Source: Paenibacillus sp.
Lineage (GTDB): Bacteria > Bacillota > Bacilli > Paenibacillales > Paenibacillaceae
Assembly: GCA_017512705.1 (NCBI GenBank)
Contig: JAFWEX010000034.1
Span: forward strand, 1 to 32,583
Length of the DNA stretch: 32,583 nucleotides
Direction of reading: 5' to 3'
Shown: in pieces, positions 1 to 7,934 of the stretch
Layout of the letters: every line of letters starts with the position of its first letter
Numbering within the stretch: the stretch's first letter is position 1
Made by a program: the position numbers and the translations under genes
The notes under the pieces: model-generated
What the model was told of the DNA's origin: nothing
Database searches by the model: none
The model's input: only the letters and a program-made list of their open reading frames with translations

Positions 1-215
1 CATCCTGCGATGTACGTTTCGGTTATTCGTTGTTTTGAACCAATGATGATGTCTTCGGGAGATTAATATTAAAATGTTGCTGAAACGCCCTGTCTATATG
101 ACATGGGGACTTCAAATTCATTTTTGCAATCACCCACCTGCCAAGCAGGTTCATAAGACAATGTAGCCGGACGGCATAGGCGGGTTTCTCTATTTTACGA
201 TGTACAGCACCCTGA
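1..215 (+). ncRNA. ssrS: 6S RNA, 5' end at or just before the window start
   Basis: 6S RNA binds the sigma-A RNA polymerase holoenzyme and mimics an open promoter. Seen here: the Firmicute-type elements TTTTGAACC near base 33, AAACGCCC near 83 followed by a CCCTGTC/GACATGGG hairpin, an ACCTGC/GCAGGT hairpin at about 137-151, and the conserved 3' segment with TGTAGCC, GGCAT and GGCGGGTTTC at 163-188. A weak outer helix can be drawn between bases 9-18 and about 199-208. An intrinsic terminator follows directly. The promoter is not in the window, so the exact 5' end is unknown. Identification is from remembered family motifs, not from a covariance search. Confidence 0.75.
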
Positions 216-249
216 CTTTCCTTTATACAGGAAGCCGGGGTGCTTTTTT
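207..249 (+). terminator. Intrinsic terminator of the 6S RNA
   Basis: GCACCC and GGGGTGC arms with an inner TTTCCT/AGGAA helix, followed by a run of six T. It ends the 6S transcript. Confidence 0.8.
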
Positions 250-404
250 GTGGGCATAAGGGTTGTTCTACTGAACTATCAAATCTTTTGTGTTGGTTGT
301 TCGGCGTATTTTGTTAAATATGATGCTAACCCTTTTGTTACTTCTTGAACAATGTTACACTAGAATACATAAATGGAACGGTTTCAATTAAAGGAGGAAG
401 GGTC

Positions 405-797
405 TTGACCTTAAAGAGAACGCTCGTCGGTATCATCCGAAGTATGGAGGGGACCAGCGATCGAGCCAAGGATCCCAAATTAAAAACGAGGTATTACAAT
501 TTATCCAAAGAAAAAGCCTGGGAAGAAGTATCCTCGACACTCAAAAAAATTCCGGGCTATAAAGTGCTGCATGAGGTGCATTCGGTAGGTGAGATTATTC
601 TGGAGAAGCGCACTACGTTCGGACGAACTATGGATATTACGGTTTCCATTATTTCGGTAAGTCCTGTACGGAGTGCAGTGGATATTTACTCTGCCTCTCG
701 CGGTTCACTAGGAGATCTTGGTTCAAACTATCGAACAATTATGCACTTGTTCTCCGTATTAGATAAAAAGCTTAGCCAATATAAAGTTAACGAGTGA
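405..797 (+). CDS. DUF1499-like small cytosolic protein, TTG start
   Basis: Small soluble protein of 130 residues with no signal peptide or membrane segment. The C-terminal part has the DUF1499-type signature: alternating strand residues, then SASR, a GDLG motif and a trailing Asn-Tyr-Arg helix (about residues 95-115). The function of this family is not known. The start is the TTG at 405: AAAGGAGGAAG lies 5-15 bases upstream, whereas the upstream in-frame ATG at 345 has no ribosome binding site. The gene stands alone between the 6S RNA and convergent tpx, and ends at a shared terminator. The family call is moderate; the gene itself is well supported by its ribosome binding site and codon pattern. 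Confidence 0.75.
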   Translation: MTLKRTLVGIIRSMEGTSDRAKDPKLKTRYYNLSKEKAWEEVSSTLKKIPGYKVLHEVHSVGEIILEKRTTFGRTMDITVSIISVSPVRSAVDIYSASRGSLGDLGSNYRTIMHLFSVLDKKLSQYKVNE

Positions 798-810
798 AAT
801 ACATGATAGC

Positions 811-846
811 AAAAAGCGAGAGAAGGCTGACCTTCCTCGCTTTTAT
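811..846. terminator. Bidirectional terminator between the DUF1499-like gene and tpx
   Basis: AAAAGCGAG and CTCGCTTTT arms with an inner AGG/CCT helix. A T run lies on both strands, so it can end both convergent genes. Confidence 0.8.
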
Positions 847-868
847 TCTGCCACATAGAAAGCGTATT

Positions 869-1387
869 CTACAGCAAAGCTTTTACTGCAGCAATGGCTT
901 GCTCGAAGTTAGGGGAGTCCGTCATCTCTGGGAGATACTCCACATATGTAATTTTGTCTTCGGCATCCACAACAAAAATAGAGCGCATATCCAACTGGAA
1001 CTCTTTGATAAGTACGCCATAGTTCTTGCCGAAAGAACGTGATTTGTAATCGGATAGTGTAACCACACGGTCAACACCTGCCGCACCACACCAGCGTTGC
1101 TGAGCGAATGGAAGGTCTGCGCTGACAGTTAAAACAACAACGTTTTCCCCGAGGTCTGCTGCTTCAGTGTTGAATCGGCGTGTCTGAGCATCACATACGC
1201 CAGTGTCCAGAGAAGGAACAACGCTGATTAATTTAATTTTGCCTGCGAAGTCTTTCAGAGATGCGTCTTCAATCAAGTTTTTGCTCACTGTAAAGTCAGG
1301 TGCTTGGTCACCCACCTTCAATTCGGGTCCGATCAGTGTGATAGGGTTACCTTTAAAAGTGGCTGCACCAGTACGTTCTTGTGTCAT
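869..1387 (-). CDS. tpx: Thiol peroxidase (atypical 2-Cys peroxiredoxin)
   Basis: Reduces hydrogen peroxide and organic hydroperoxides in the cytoplasm, using thioredoxin as electron donor. The protein has 172 residues, the usual length. The peroxidatic cysteine is C65 within PSLDTGVCD (catalytic T62 three residues before). The resolving cysteine is C100 within QRWC, as in the Tpx subfamily. The C-terminal [16 protein letters not shown] segment is also typical. An AAGGAGG ribosome binding site sits just upstream of the ATG. The gene is monocistronic, with a promoter at 1431-1460 and the bidirectional terminator downstream. All catalytic residues are present. Confidence 0.97.
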   Translation of the reverse strand: MTQERTGAATFKGNPITLIGPELKVGDQAPDFTVSKNLIEDASLKDFAGKIKLISVVPSLDTGVCDAQTRRFNTEAADLGENVVVLTVSADLPFAQQRWCGAAGVDRVVTLSDYKSRSFGKNYGVLIKEFQLDMRSIFVVDAEDKITYVEYLPEMTDSPNFEQAIAAVKALL

Positions 1388-1430
1388 AAGTAATGTTCCT
1401 CCTTATAAATTGGTGATCCGTGCCAAAATC

Positions 1431-1460
1431 CATTATAATCTTTTATGAAAGGCATTGTCC
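1431..1460 (-). promoter_or_regulatory. Sigma-A type promoter of tpx
   Basis: On the minus strand, TGGACA, an 18-base spacer and TATAAT, ending about 40 bases before the start codon. No convincing PerR box overlaps it. Confidence 0.55.
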
Positions 1461-1539
1461 AATCTGGAGATATAAGATAATGATGGATCTGAATTGACAG
1501 GTCTGATTTTTAAAAGGGTGGAGTGAAAATAAAAAGTCT

Positions 1540-2166
1540 ATGATATTTATTCGTTATGAAAATTGGAAAAGTTATTTGAAGTACTTCCCTTTGACGTCAT
1601 TATTGTTGATTGCAAATGTAATTATGTTTATTGTGTTATCTTTTAATGGAGGTTCAACGAACAGTTTGGTGTTGCTCGAATTTGGAGCATTGACGAATTA
1701 TGAATTATTCGCTCAGGACTGGTGGCGTTATGTGACTTCCATCTTTTTGCATGCAGGCTTCGGTCATCTCTTATTTAACAGCTTCGCACTAATTGTATTT
1801 GCTCCACCGATGGAGCGACTGTTGGGGTCGTTGAGATACGGCGTGTTGTATCTTGGAGGAGGTGTCTTAGGTAATCTGCTGGCCGTTGCTTGGTATAACT
1901 CGGCTGGAGAGATCACGGTATCAGTAGGAGCTTCTGGCGCCATATATGCTGTGTATGGAGCATTTCTCTACGTAGCGTTGTTCCAGCGAACTTTGATGGA
2001 TGAAACATCTCGTAAAACGTTGTATACACTGTTGTTGTTCGGGATCATTTTTTCCTTTGCAGCGTCAGGTATTAATTGGATGGCACATTTTGGTGGTTTG
2101 ATTGGCGGATTCTTTATTTACGGTTTGATCATTCGCCTGTGGAAACCCCGTATTCTCAGGAAATAG
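1540..2166 (+). CDS. Rhomboid family intramembrane serine protease
   Basis: Six-helix membrane protease of 208 residues that cleaves transmembrane substrates within the bilayer. Seen: the WWR motif at 61-63, the HxxxN pattern (H76, N80) of helix 2, the GASG box with nucleophile S132 in helix 4, and the catalytic H183 in the NWMAHFGG segment of helix 6. It is a minimal rhomboid without extra cytosolic domains. The ATG at 1540 has only a distant GGTGGAG upstream, so initiation may be weak. No neighbour points to a substrate. Confidence 0.93.
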   Translation: MIFIRYENWKSYLKYFPLTSLLLIANVIMFIVLSFNGGSTNSLVLLEFGALTNYELFAQDWWRYVTSIFLHAGFGHLLFNSFALIVFAPPMERLLGSLRYGVLYLGGGVLGNLLAVAWYNSAGEITVSVGASGAIYAVYGAFLYVALFQRTLMDETSRKTLYTLLLFGIIFSFAASGINWMAHFGGLIGGFFIYGLIIRLWKPRILRK

Positions 2167-2238
2167 CCGATGTAGTTCTCGAGATGGGAAAGCGGTAAAA
2201 GACATAGTAGGGTATAACAGAATGGAGCGATCAGGCAA

Positions 2239-3150
2239 GTGGAATTAAGACAGTTGCATTATTTTCTTAAGGTGGCGCAGAAAGAGCACGTTACACAGGC
2301 GGCGGAGGAGCTTCACGTGGCTCAGTCTGCGGTGAGTAGGCAGATTCATCAGCTTGAGGAGGAACTTGGGGTTGATCTTTTTATGCAAAAAGGACGGAAC
2401 CTGCAGTTAACCGCAGTGGGCCAGCTTTTTTGCAAACGAGTTGAAGGTATTTTGAAGGATCTCGACAAAGCTGTTGGTGAGGTTCATGAGTTTCTGGACC
2501 CGGAACATGGGGAGATTCGAATCGGTTTTCCGCATAGTTTGGGAATTCATCTGATCCCTTCTGTCGTGGCTGCTTTTCGTCAACGGTATCCAAACGTAAA
2601 ATTCAGATTTAAACAAGGAATGTATCCGACACTGATTAGAGATGTGTTGTCGGCTGAAGTGGATTTGGCTTTTATTTCGCCGTTCCCGGAGAAGCATGAC
2701 CATGTAGTTGGTGATGTTGTGCTGACCGAGGAGTTGCATGCTATTTTACCACCAAATCATGCACTTGCTGGAGAAGAAAAGATTGCGCTTGAACAGTTGA
2801 AGGATGAAAAGTTTGTATTATTCAGTAAGGGGTACTCCTTGAGGCCGATTGTGTGGCATGCCTGTTTAGAGGCTGGGTTTACACCCAAAATTGCTTTTGA
2901 GGGTGAAGAAACGGATACGATTCGTGGGCTGGTTGCTGCAGGTATGGGGGTTAGTTTGTTGCCCGAAATGGCTTTATTCCAGACGAATCCTCTGCAACCT
3001 GCACATGTAGCTATTTCTCATCCCAAAGTAACGAGAACCATTGGATTGATTCATCGAGCTGATGACAAGCTTCCGTTGGTTGCTCAGTCTTTCCGTACGT
3101 TTCTGCTTGATTACTTTGGTTTACAGCAAAACAATACCCCTTCCGAATAA
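2239..3150 (+). CDS. LysR-family transcriptional regulator, GltC-like
   Basis: DNA-binding regulator of 303 residues. The winged helix-turn-helix is at residues 1-60 (MELRQLHYF start, HVAQSAVSRQIHQLEEELG recognition region). A periplasmic-binding-type effector domain runs from about residue 90 to 295. The N-terminal domain closely resembles B. subtilis GltC, the activator of glutamate synthase, but no gltAB lies in the window, so the target is unknown. The start is GTG at 2239, with GGAG 11 bases upstream. It sits 72 bases after the rhomboid gene on the same strand. The stop codon lies in the loop of its own terminator. Confidence 0.88.
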   Translation: MELRQLHYFLKVAQKEHVTQAAEELHVAQSAVSRQIHQLEEELGVDLFMQKGRNLQLTAVGQLFCKRVEGILKDLDKAVGEVHEFLDPEHGEIRIGFPHSLGIHLIPSVVAAFRQRYPNVKFRFKQGMYPTLIRDVLSAEVDLAFISPFPEKHDHVVGDVVLTEELHAILPPNHALAGEEKIALEQLKDEKFVLFSKGYSLRPIVWHACLEAGFTPKIAFEGEETDTIRGLVAAGMGVSLLPEMALFQTNPLQPAHVAISHPKVTRTIGLIHRADDKLPLVAQSFRTFLLDYFGLQQNNTPSE

Positions 3151-3173
3151 CGGGAGGGGTATTGTTTTTTTTT
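3130..3173. terminator. Terminator overlapping the lysR stop codon
   Basis: A stem of about 14 base pairs (CAATACCCC... and ...GGGGTATTG) with loop AATAA containing the TAA stop, followed by nine T. The reverse strand also has a short T run, so it may serve yugP too. Confidence 0.88.
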
Positions 3174-3195
3174 GGAGATGAACCTGTTATGAAAA

Positions 3196-3876
3196 TTATT
3201 CGCGACTATTAAAGATACCGATGTAACGAATCAGTTCAAGCAGGGAGATTAATGCAGCGGCAACATAAGTCAAAGCTGCGGCGTTTAGAACTTTGGCTAC
3301 ACCCTTTTCTTCCTCGTTGCGGATATAACCTTCGGACACCATAATCTCGCGTGCGCGATTACTTGCGTTGAACTCTACTGGCAGTGTGATCAATTGGAAT
3401 GCAACAGTAACTGAGAAGAAGATAATGCCGATTCCAACCAGATTCATGGCATTAAAGAGAAAACCTGCGATCAACAAGAGTGGTGCAAGTCCGGATGCGA
3501 AATTTACAATCGGAAAAATCCGGTGACGTAATGCTAGCATTGGATAACTTTCCTTGTGCTGGATCGCGTGACCGACTTCGTGACAGGCGACGGATAAGGC
3601 AGAGATAGATTTTTCGTAATATACAGGCTCTGACAAACGTACAACCCGATTGATCGGATCGTAATGGTCAGAAAGTGTGCCTCGAACGGGCTCAATAGGT
3701 ACGTCGTGAAGGCCATTGGAGTCGAGCATATGACGGGCAGCATCATAACCTGTCATTCCTTTTTGATTGGGTACATCTGACCACTGTCTAAATGTACCTT
3801 TAACGCGGAATTGCGCCCATAGAGAGAGCAAAAAAGCGATAATGACTAGTACGAACATTCCGTTATTGAAACTCAT
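3196..3876 (-). CDS. YugP-type membrane zinc metallopeptidase
   Basis: Membrane-bound neutral zinc peptidase (Zn_peptidase_2 family) of 226 residues. Seen: an N-terminal membrane segment (residues 6-22), the HExxH zinc motif HEVGH at 99-103, two central hydrophobic segments (about 118-160), the downstream E-rich N-A-S-N-R-A-R segment that usually supplies the third zinc ligand, and a C-terminal membrane segment. Its physiological substrate is not established. It follows the merR gene by 25 bases and is probably transcribed with it. Confidence 0.9.
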   Translation of the reverse strand: MSFNNGMFVLVIIAFLLSLWAQFRVKGTFRQWSDVPNQKGMTGYDAARHMLDSNGLHDVPIEPVRGTLSDHYDPINRVVRLSEPVYYEKSISALSVACHEVGHAIQHKESYPMLALRHRIFPIVNFASGLAPLLLIAGFLFNAMNLVGIGIIFFSVTVAFQLITLPVEFNASNRAREIMVSEGYIRNEEEKGVAKVLNAAALTYVAAALISLLELIRYIGIFNSRE

Positions 3877-3901
3877 AACAATTCCTCGCTTTCTTAGTAA
3901 G

Positions 3902-4330
3902 CTACATCATGGTGTTTTCAAGCAAGATTTTGAGTGCCTCCATCGTACCAGCGCTTTTCGTGAGCAGTCCTGCCATCATTTTACGAGCTTGTACAGGTTT
4001 CATCTCCCCAAGCAATGGCTTAAGTTCATTGACCTCTCTCTCAAGCTGCTGCACGTGAAGTTCTAGTGTTGTCAGTTTGCTTGCTACTTGTTCTTCGGTG
4101 CTGACCAGACGCCACTTTTCAAGAGATTGTTTAATCTCTTCAAGACTATACTTCTCTTGTTTCATCTGTACAATACGTTCGAGTCTGGTTAAGGTTTCAT
4201 GACTATAGAGACGATAGTTTTTTTCTGTACGTTCTTCGGGAGTGATTAACCCTAACTTAGTGTAGTAGTCAATTGTTCGTTCACTTACACCCGCTGTTTT
4301 GGCGAGTTCGCCAATTCGAAAAAGTTTCAT
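3902..4330 (-). CDS. MerR-family transcriptional regulator
   Basis: Regulator of 142 residues. The N-terminal winged helix-turn-helix is typical (FRIGELAKTAGVSERTIDYY, then YRLYS). A long coiled coil follows (about residues 70-115) and then a short C-terminal part without cysteine clusters, so a metal-sensing role is not indicated. The start is set at the ATG at 4330, which gives the canonical MerR N-terminus; a GTG 18 bases further upstream is possible. It is the first gene of a minus-strand pair with the yugP-type peptidase, which it may control. Confidence 0.88.
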   Translation of the reverse strand: MKLFRIGELAKTAGVSERTIDYYTKLGLITPEERTEKNYRLYSHETLTRLERIVQMKQEKYSLEEIKQSLEKWRLVSTEEQVASKLTTLELHVQQLEREVNELKPLLGEMKPVQARKMMAGLLTKSAGTMEALKILLENTMM

Positions 4331-4430
4331 ATCCCCAATGATAATCACCTCGCTTGCAAATTCTAATGTAGGGAAATGTAGTCTCCACAAGCGCTTCAAT
4401 CGAACACGCCCTTGAATTCTTACAACAAAT

Positions 4431-4460
4431 ATGATACATGAACAGGAACCGTACAGTCAA
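4431..4460 (-). promoter_or_regulatory. Promoter of the merR-yugP pair
   Basis: On the minus strand, TTGACT, an 18-base spacer and TATCAT, about 100 bases before the merR start. The long spacer would fit autoregulation by a MerR protein, but no clear dyad was identified. Confidence 0.5.
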
Positions 4461-4589
4461 ACGTTCCACTTTAGTTCAGAGTATATTTTATTTCTATGTG
4501 CTCGGAGTGTGAGTTTATGTACATAAGTGCAAGAAAAAGACGTAAGACTTTATTCCTATATTTTTTTTGAGAAGATGCTAGAAAAATCC

Positions 4590-4619
4590 TTGTCAACTTT
4601 CCTGACTCCTGCTTATAAT
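4590..4619 (+). promoter_or_regulatory. Promoter of the ammonium transporter operon
   Basis: TTGTCA, 18 bases, TATAAT. The expected transcript start is about 4626, leaving a leader of about 50 bases that contains the GlnR/TnrA-type box. Confidence 0.65.
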
Positions 4620-4640
4620 GACATTAAGAATTTCATTATG

Positions 4641-4657
4641 TGTGATGAAAACTAACA
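4641..4657 (+). promoter_or_regulatory. GlnR/TnrA-type nitrogen control box
   Basis: TGTGA, seven bases, TAACA: an exact match to the TGTNA-N7-TNACA core bound by GlnR and TnrA in Bacillales. It lies downstream of the -10 element, at about +15 to +31, and ahead of the ribosome binding site. In that position a bound protein would be expected to repress. A second, poorer candidate (TGTGA then GTACA, wrong spacing) is near 4508. Confidence 0.65.
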
Positions 4658-4677
4658 CAAAAGAGGGAGCGAGGGAC

Positions 4678-6075
4678 ATGAGAAAAGGTTTTTTTATTTA
4701 TATGTTAGCATTACTTACTTTGGTGGTATTTCCAACTAGTGCATTCGCATCGGCGGAGGGCCCAAGCAATATTGAACTTCAAAGTGGCCTCAATTCGGCA
4801 TTTACGTTTCTGGCTGTAGTGCTGGTGTTCTTTATGCAAGGGGGATTCTCACTCCTGGAAGCAGGCTCGACACGAATGAAAAATGCGGGACACATTGCAG
4901 GTAAAACCATTCTCACGTTAGGTATTTCAGTTATCGCTTTCTGGGCACTCGGTTTCGGCCTGGGCTTTGGTAACGGTAACGGATTTTTCGGAACTGTTGG
5001 TTTCTTCATGAGTGGAGACAACATGGCAGCTTCCTTTGAATCACTTGCCTTCTCTGATGTTCCATTAACGATAAAGTTCGTATTCCACCTTGCCTTTGCA
5101 GCTGTCTCCTTAGCTATTGCCTGTGGCGGTATGGCAGGACGTGCAAAGATGAGTGTATACATTGTGTTTGGTACACTGTACACCATTATTATGTATCCGG
5201 TTGTTGCGCACTGGGTATGGGGTGGTGGCTGGCTCGCAGAGCTGGGCATGCAAGATTTTGCAGGTTCAACCGTTGTTCACTTGACAGGTGCCACTGCTGC
5301 ACTGGTAGCTACCATCCTGCTGAAACCTCGTATCGGTAAATATAACAAAGACGGCAAGCCTAACATCCTTCCAGGTCACAACCAAGTGTATTCTGTACTC
5401 GGGGTCATTATTCTCTGGATTGGCTGGTTTGGATTCAACCCTGGCAGCACGCTCTCTGCGATGGGTGACGGATTCTTCGGTTATGTAGCATTAACTACCA
5501 ACGTAGCTGCTGCTGCTGGTGGAGTTGCGGCCCTGTTAATTTCTTGGGCTGTTCTTGGAAAATCTGATATTCCAAGCATGTTAAACGGTGTGCTTGCGGC
5601 ACTTGTCGCCATTACTGGGGCATGTGCATTCGTAGAACCTTGGGCAGCTCTAGTCATCGGTGCACTCGCAGGGATCATAACGTTCTTCACAGCTCAATAT
5701 TTTGATCGTAAAGGTATTGATGATCCAATCTATGCGTTCTCCGTGCACGGTATTGCTGGCATGTGGGGAGCCATCTCCACGGGATTGTTTGCAACACCTG
5801 AACTTGCTGAAAAAGTAGGCGTAGGTCAAGCGGGTCTGTTCTATGGCGGTGGATTCCACCAATTGGGTGTACAATTGTTAGGTCTTGTTGGAGCATTTGC
5901 CTTCGTACTCGTAATGTCCTTCATCATTTTGGGTGGTATGAAAGCAGTTATGGGTATCCGTGTTACTGAAGAAGAAGAAACGATGGGTCTCGATCTCAGC
6001 GAACACGGTACGTATGGATATCCTGAGCAAATGAAACAAGTAGAATCCAAATCAGGCGGTATGTTCAACTCCTGA
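4678..6075 (+). CDS. amtB: Ammonium transporter of the Amt family
   Basis: Imports ammonium across the cytoplasmic membrane as a trimer. The protein has 465 residues with a cleavable-looking N-terminal signal (residues 1-25), as many Amt proteins have, and eleven membrane helices. Seen: GGWL after the AHWVWG helix, the DFAGSTVVHLTGA segment with the conserved Asp and first pore histidine, and FSVHGIAGMWGA with the second pore histidine. The ATG at 4678 has GAGGGAGCGAGGG upstream; the longer open frame from 4618 overlaps the promoter. No PII (glnK) gene is adjacent. Instead the next gene, 39 bases on without a terminator, is a DUF294 nucleotidyltransferase. Confidence 0.96.
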   Translation: MRKGFFIYMLALLTLVVFPTSAFASAEGPSNIELQSGLNSAFTFLAVVLVFFMQGGFSLLEAGSTRMKNAGHIAGKTILTLGISVIAFWALGFGLGFGNGNGFFGTVGFFMSGDNMAASFESLAFSDVPLTIKFVFHLAFAAVSLAIACGGMAGRAKMSVYIVFGTLYTIIMYPVVAHWVWGGGWLAELGMQDFAGSTVVHLTGATAALVATILLKPRIGKYNKDGKPNILPGHNQVYSVLGVIILWIGWFGFNPGSTLSAMGDGFFGYVALTTNVAAAAGGVAALLISWAVLGKSDIPSMLNGVLAALVAITGACAFVEPWAALVIGALAGIITFFTAQYFDRKGIDDPIYAFSVHGIAGMWGAISTGLFATPELAEKVGVGQAGLFYGGGFHQLGVQLLGLVGAFAFVLVMSFIILGGMKAVMGIRVTEEEETMGLDLSEHGTYGYPEQMKQVESKSGGMFNS

Positions 6076-6114
6076 GGTGAATCAGATTGAATTGCTTCAA
6101 GGAGGCTGGATTTG

Positions 6115-7200
6115 ATGGAACCTATCTCAATAACAAACCTTAACTGGTCTTATCAATGTATCGACGGTGTTGCTTCTGCACATGAACTGCGCGAGGAACG
6201 CGTCATTATACAGAGAGAGCTCCAGGAATCACTGTTCACTTCCTTGTCGCTGGTCGAATGGTACGAAGCGGTAAATGAACTGCATGACCGCATTTCACGG
6301 AAAGCAGTAGAGTTATGCATTCAGGGGATGGTAGAGGATGGCTTCGGCCAGCCTCCCGTCCCCTATGCCTTTATCGTATTTGGAAGCTCCGGCAGGCGAG
6401 AAGCGACACTGTGGAGTGATCAGGATCATGGCATGATTATCAGTGATGCCCCGCATGTAGGGAAAGAAGATTATTTTACGGAACTCGGAAAACGTATTGT
6501 GGATTTATTGGAAGAGTTGGGCTATGCCAAATGTGAAGGCAAGGTGATGTGTTCGGAACCGCTGTGGCGACAAACGCTGTCTGCTTGGAAAAGGCAACTG
6601 TTCGAATGGAGCTCTGAACTGAATTGGGAGCCCGTGCGTAACCTGATCATCGCTTCCGATATGCGCTTTATTATGGGGGAGGTTAGTCTGGCAACCGAGT
6701 GGCTGGCTAGTTTTTATGACCAGTTTAGGCGTGTGCCTGAACTCTCGGATGCAGTGCTGCGTAATACAGTGAAACATAAGGCGACATTAAATATACTGGG
6801 TCGTGTCGTTACAGAACGTTTTGGTGAACATGCGGGCGGTTTTGATGTCAAGTATGGTGTATATATTCCACTGGTTAACAGTGTAAGATATTTGGCTGTG
6901 CAGCATGGAATTCAGGAATCGTCTACGATAAAACGAATGGAGAAACTGACTTCGCTTGAAGCTGTTCCTTATCCGTTGATGGATGCATGCCAGCGGGCAT
7001 TTATAGCTGCATTGAAACTGCGCCGAGATACACCGATTGTGATTCGAGAGGATCTACAGCAGAGTAGCGGTTTTCTGGATGAGAAGCAATTGAAAGAAAA
7101 GCAAAGGCTTTATGATCTGAGAGAGACTCTGGGGTTAGTCAAACGAGTGCATCGTGCATTGCAAAGGCAGTTGCGTTTTGCAGAAAGGAGACGTCCATGA
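6115..7200 (+). CDS. DUF294 nucleotidyltransferase-like protein
   Basis: Soluble protein of 361 residues. The nucleotidyltransferase core is clear: GSSGRRE at 90-96 followed by SDQD with acidic residues D102 and D104, the same fold family as GlnD uridylyltransferase. The C-terminal half (about 210-355) fits the helical DUF294 C-terminal domain. The CBS or cyclic-nucleotide-binding domains found in many longer relatives are absent. Start: ATG at 6115 with AAGGAGG nine bases upstream; an adjoining TTG at 6112 is possible. It is translationally coupled to the exonuclease by an ATGA overlap. The reaction and substrate are not known; context suggests a link to ammonium transport. Confidence 0.88.
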   Translation: MEPISITNLNWSYQCIDGVASAHELREERVIIQRELQESLFTSLSLVEWYEAVNELHDRISRKAVELCIQGMVEDGFGQPPVPYAFIVFGSSGRREATLWSDQDHGMIISDAPHVGKEDYFTELGKRIVDLLEELGYAKCEGKVMCSEPLWRQTLSAWKRQLFEWSSELNWEPVRNLIIASDMRFIMGEVSLATEWLASFYDQFRRVPELSDAVLRNTVKHKATLNILGRVVTERFGEHAGGFDVKYGVYIPLVNSVRYLAVQHGIQESSTIKRMEKLTSLEAVPYPLMDACQRAFIAALKLRRDTPIVIREDLQQSSGFLDEKQLKEKQRLYDLRETLGLVKRVHRALQRQLRFAERRRP

Positions 7201-7934
7201 GAGAGCCGGCAAGGGGCAGTACAGGATTTTGGAATTCGCTGCGTCACGGAGGGGTTCCTTCCGCCATCGCTTCCATAATGGGAGCCCCTACGGCGCAACA
7301 TATGGCGTTCATCCGTTCGATGATGAGAGAGCAGCGCAGACCTGAAGTTCTGCATACACCTCTGGGTGAGCTGGATGTAGTCGTATTTGATTTGGAAACA
7401 ACGGGGTTTGCTCCCCAGCATGGAGACGAAATTTTGTCTTTTGGGGCTGTGCGCATTCGAGGTGGTGTTTTACTCGAAGAGGAGGAGTTCTACACGGTGG
7501 TACAGTCGAAAAGGGAGGTACCTAAGCATATTACTGTACTTACTGGGATTACGCAGCAGATGACGGAAGAGGCGCCGACATTGCTCAAAGGGCTTCATGA
7601 TTTCATGTCCTTTGTTGGTGGGAGCGTACTGGTTGCCCATGGGAGTGCACATGACCGAGCATTCCTTAATGCAGCGCTATGGCGAACCTCTAAAGTTAGA
7701 TTGACCCATCGATTGATTGATACAATGATGCTCGCGCGCTGGATTGAACCGACGAGAGCGGGATACGGCCTGGATGTATTGCTCGAATCCAGAGGTATAC
7801 CGATCTATGGGCGGCATCACGCGCTTGAGGATGCTAAAATGACAGCGCACTTATGGTGCTCTTATCTGAAAGACATGCAGAGCAAGAACATTGAAACATT
7901 AGGAGATCTTTACGCCCGGCTAAGTCACGTTTAG
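7197..7934 (+). CDS. DEDDh-type 3'-5' exonuclease (DnaQ/epsilon-like)
   Basis: A 245-residue protein with an intact DEDDh exonuclease domain from about residue 58 to 225. ExoI is FDLETTG with D65 and E67, ExoII is VAHGSAHDRAFL with D153, and ExoIII is HHALEDA with H207 and D212. Such domains remove nucleotides from DNA or RNA 3' ends or degrade short oligonucleotides. About 55 N-terminal residues precede the domain. It overlaps the DUF294 gene by four bases, so the two are coupled. Its 3' end overlaps the convergent JAMM gene by 15 bases. It is not the polymerase III epsilon subunit by context; the substrate is unknown. Confidence 0.9.
   Translation: MREPARGSTGFWNSLRHGGVPSAIASIMGAPTAQHMAFIRSMMREQRRPEVLHTPLGELDVVVFDLETTGFAPQHGDEILSFGAVRIRGGVLLEEEEFYTVVQSKREVPKHITVLTGITQQMTEEAPTLLKGLHDFMSFVGGSVLVAHGSAHDRAFLNAALWRTSKVRLTHRLIDTMMLARWIEPTRAGYGLDVLLESRGIPIYGRHHALEDAKMTAHLWCSYLKDMQSKNIETLGDLYARLSHV

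Noticed and set aside
1425-1450. PerR box at the tpx promoter
   Set aside because: The left half resembles TTATAAT, but that is simply the -10 region; the right half does not match.
4779-5896. Long open frames on the minus strand inside the ammonium transporter gene
   Set aside because: Low-complexity shadows of a well-supported membrane protein gene, with no ribosome binding sites.
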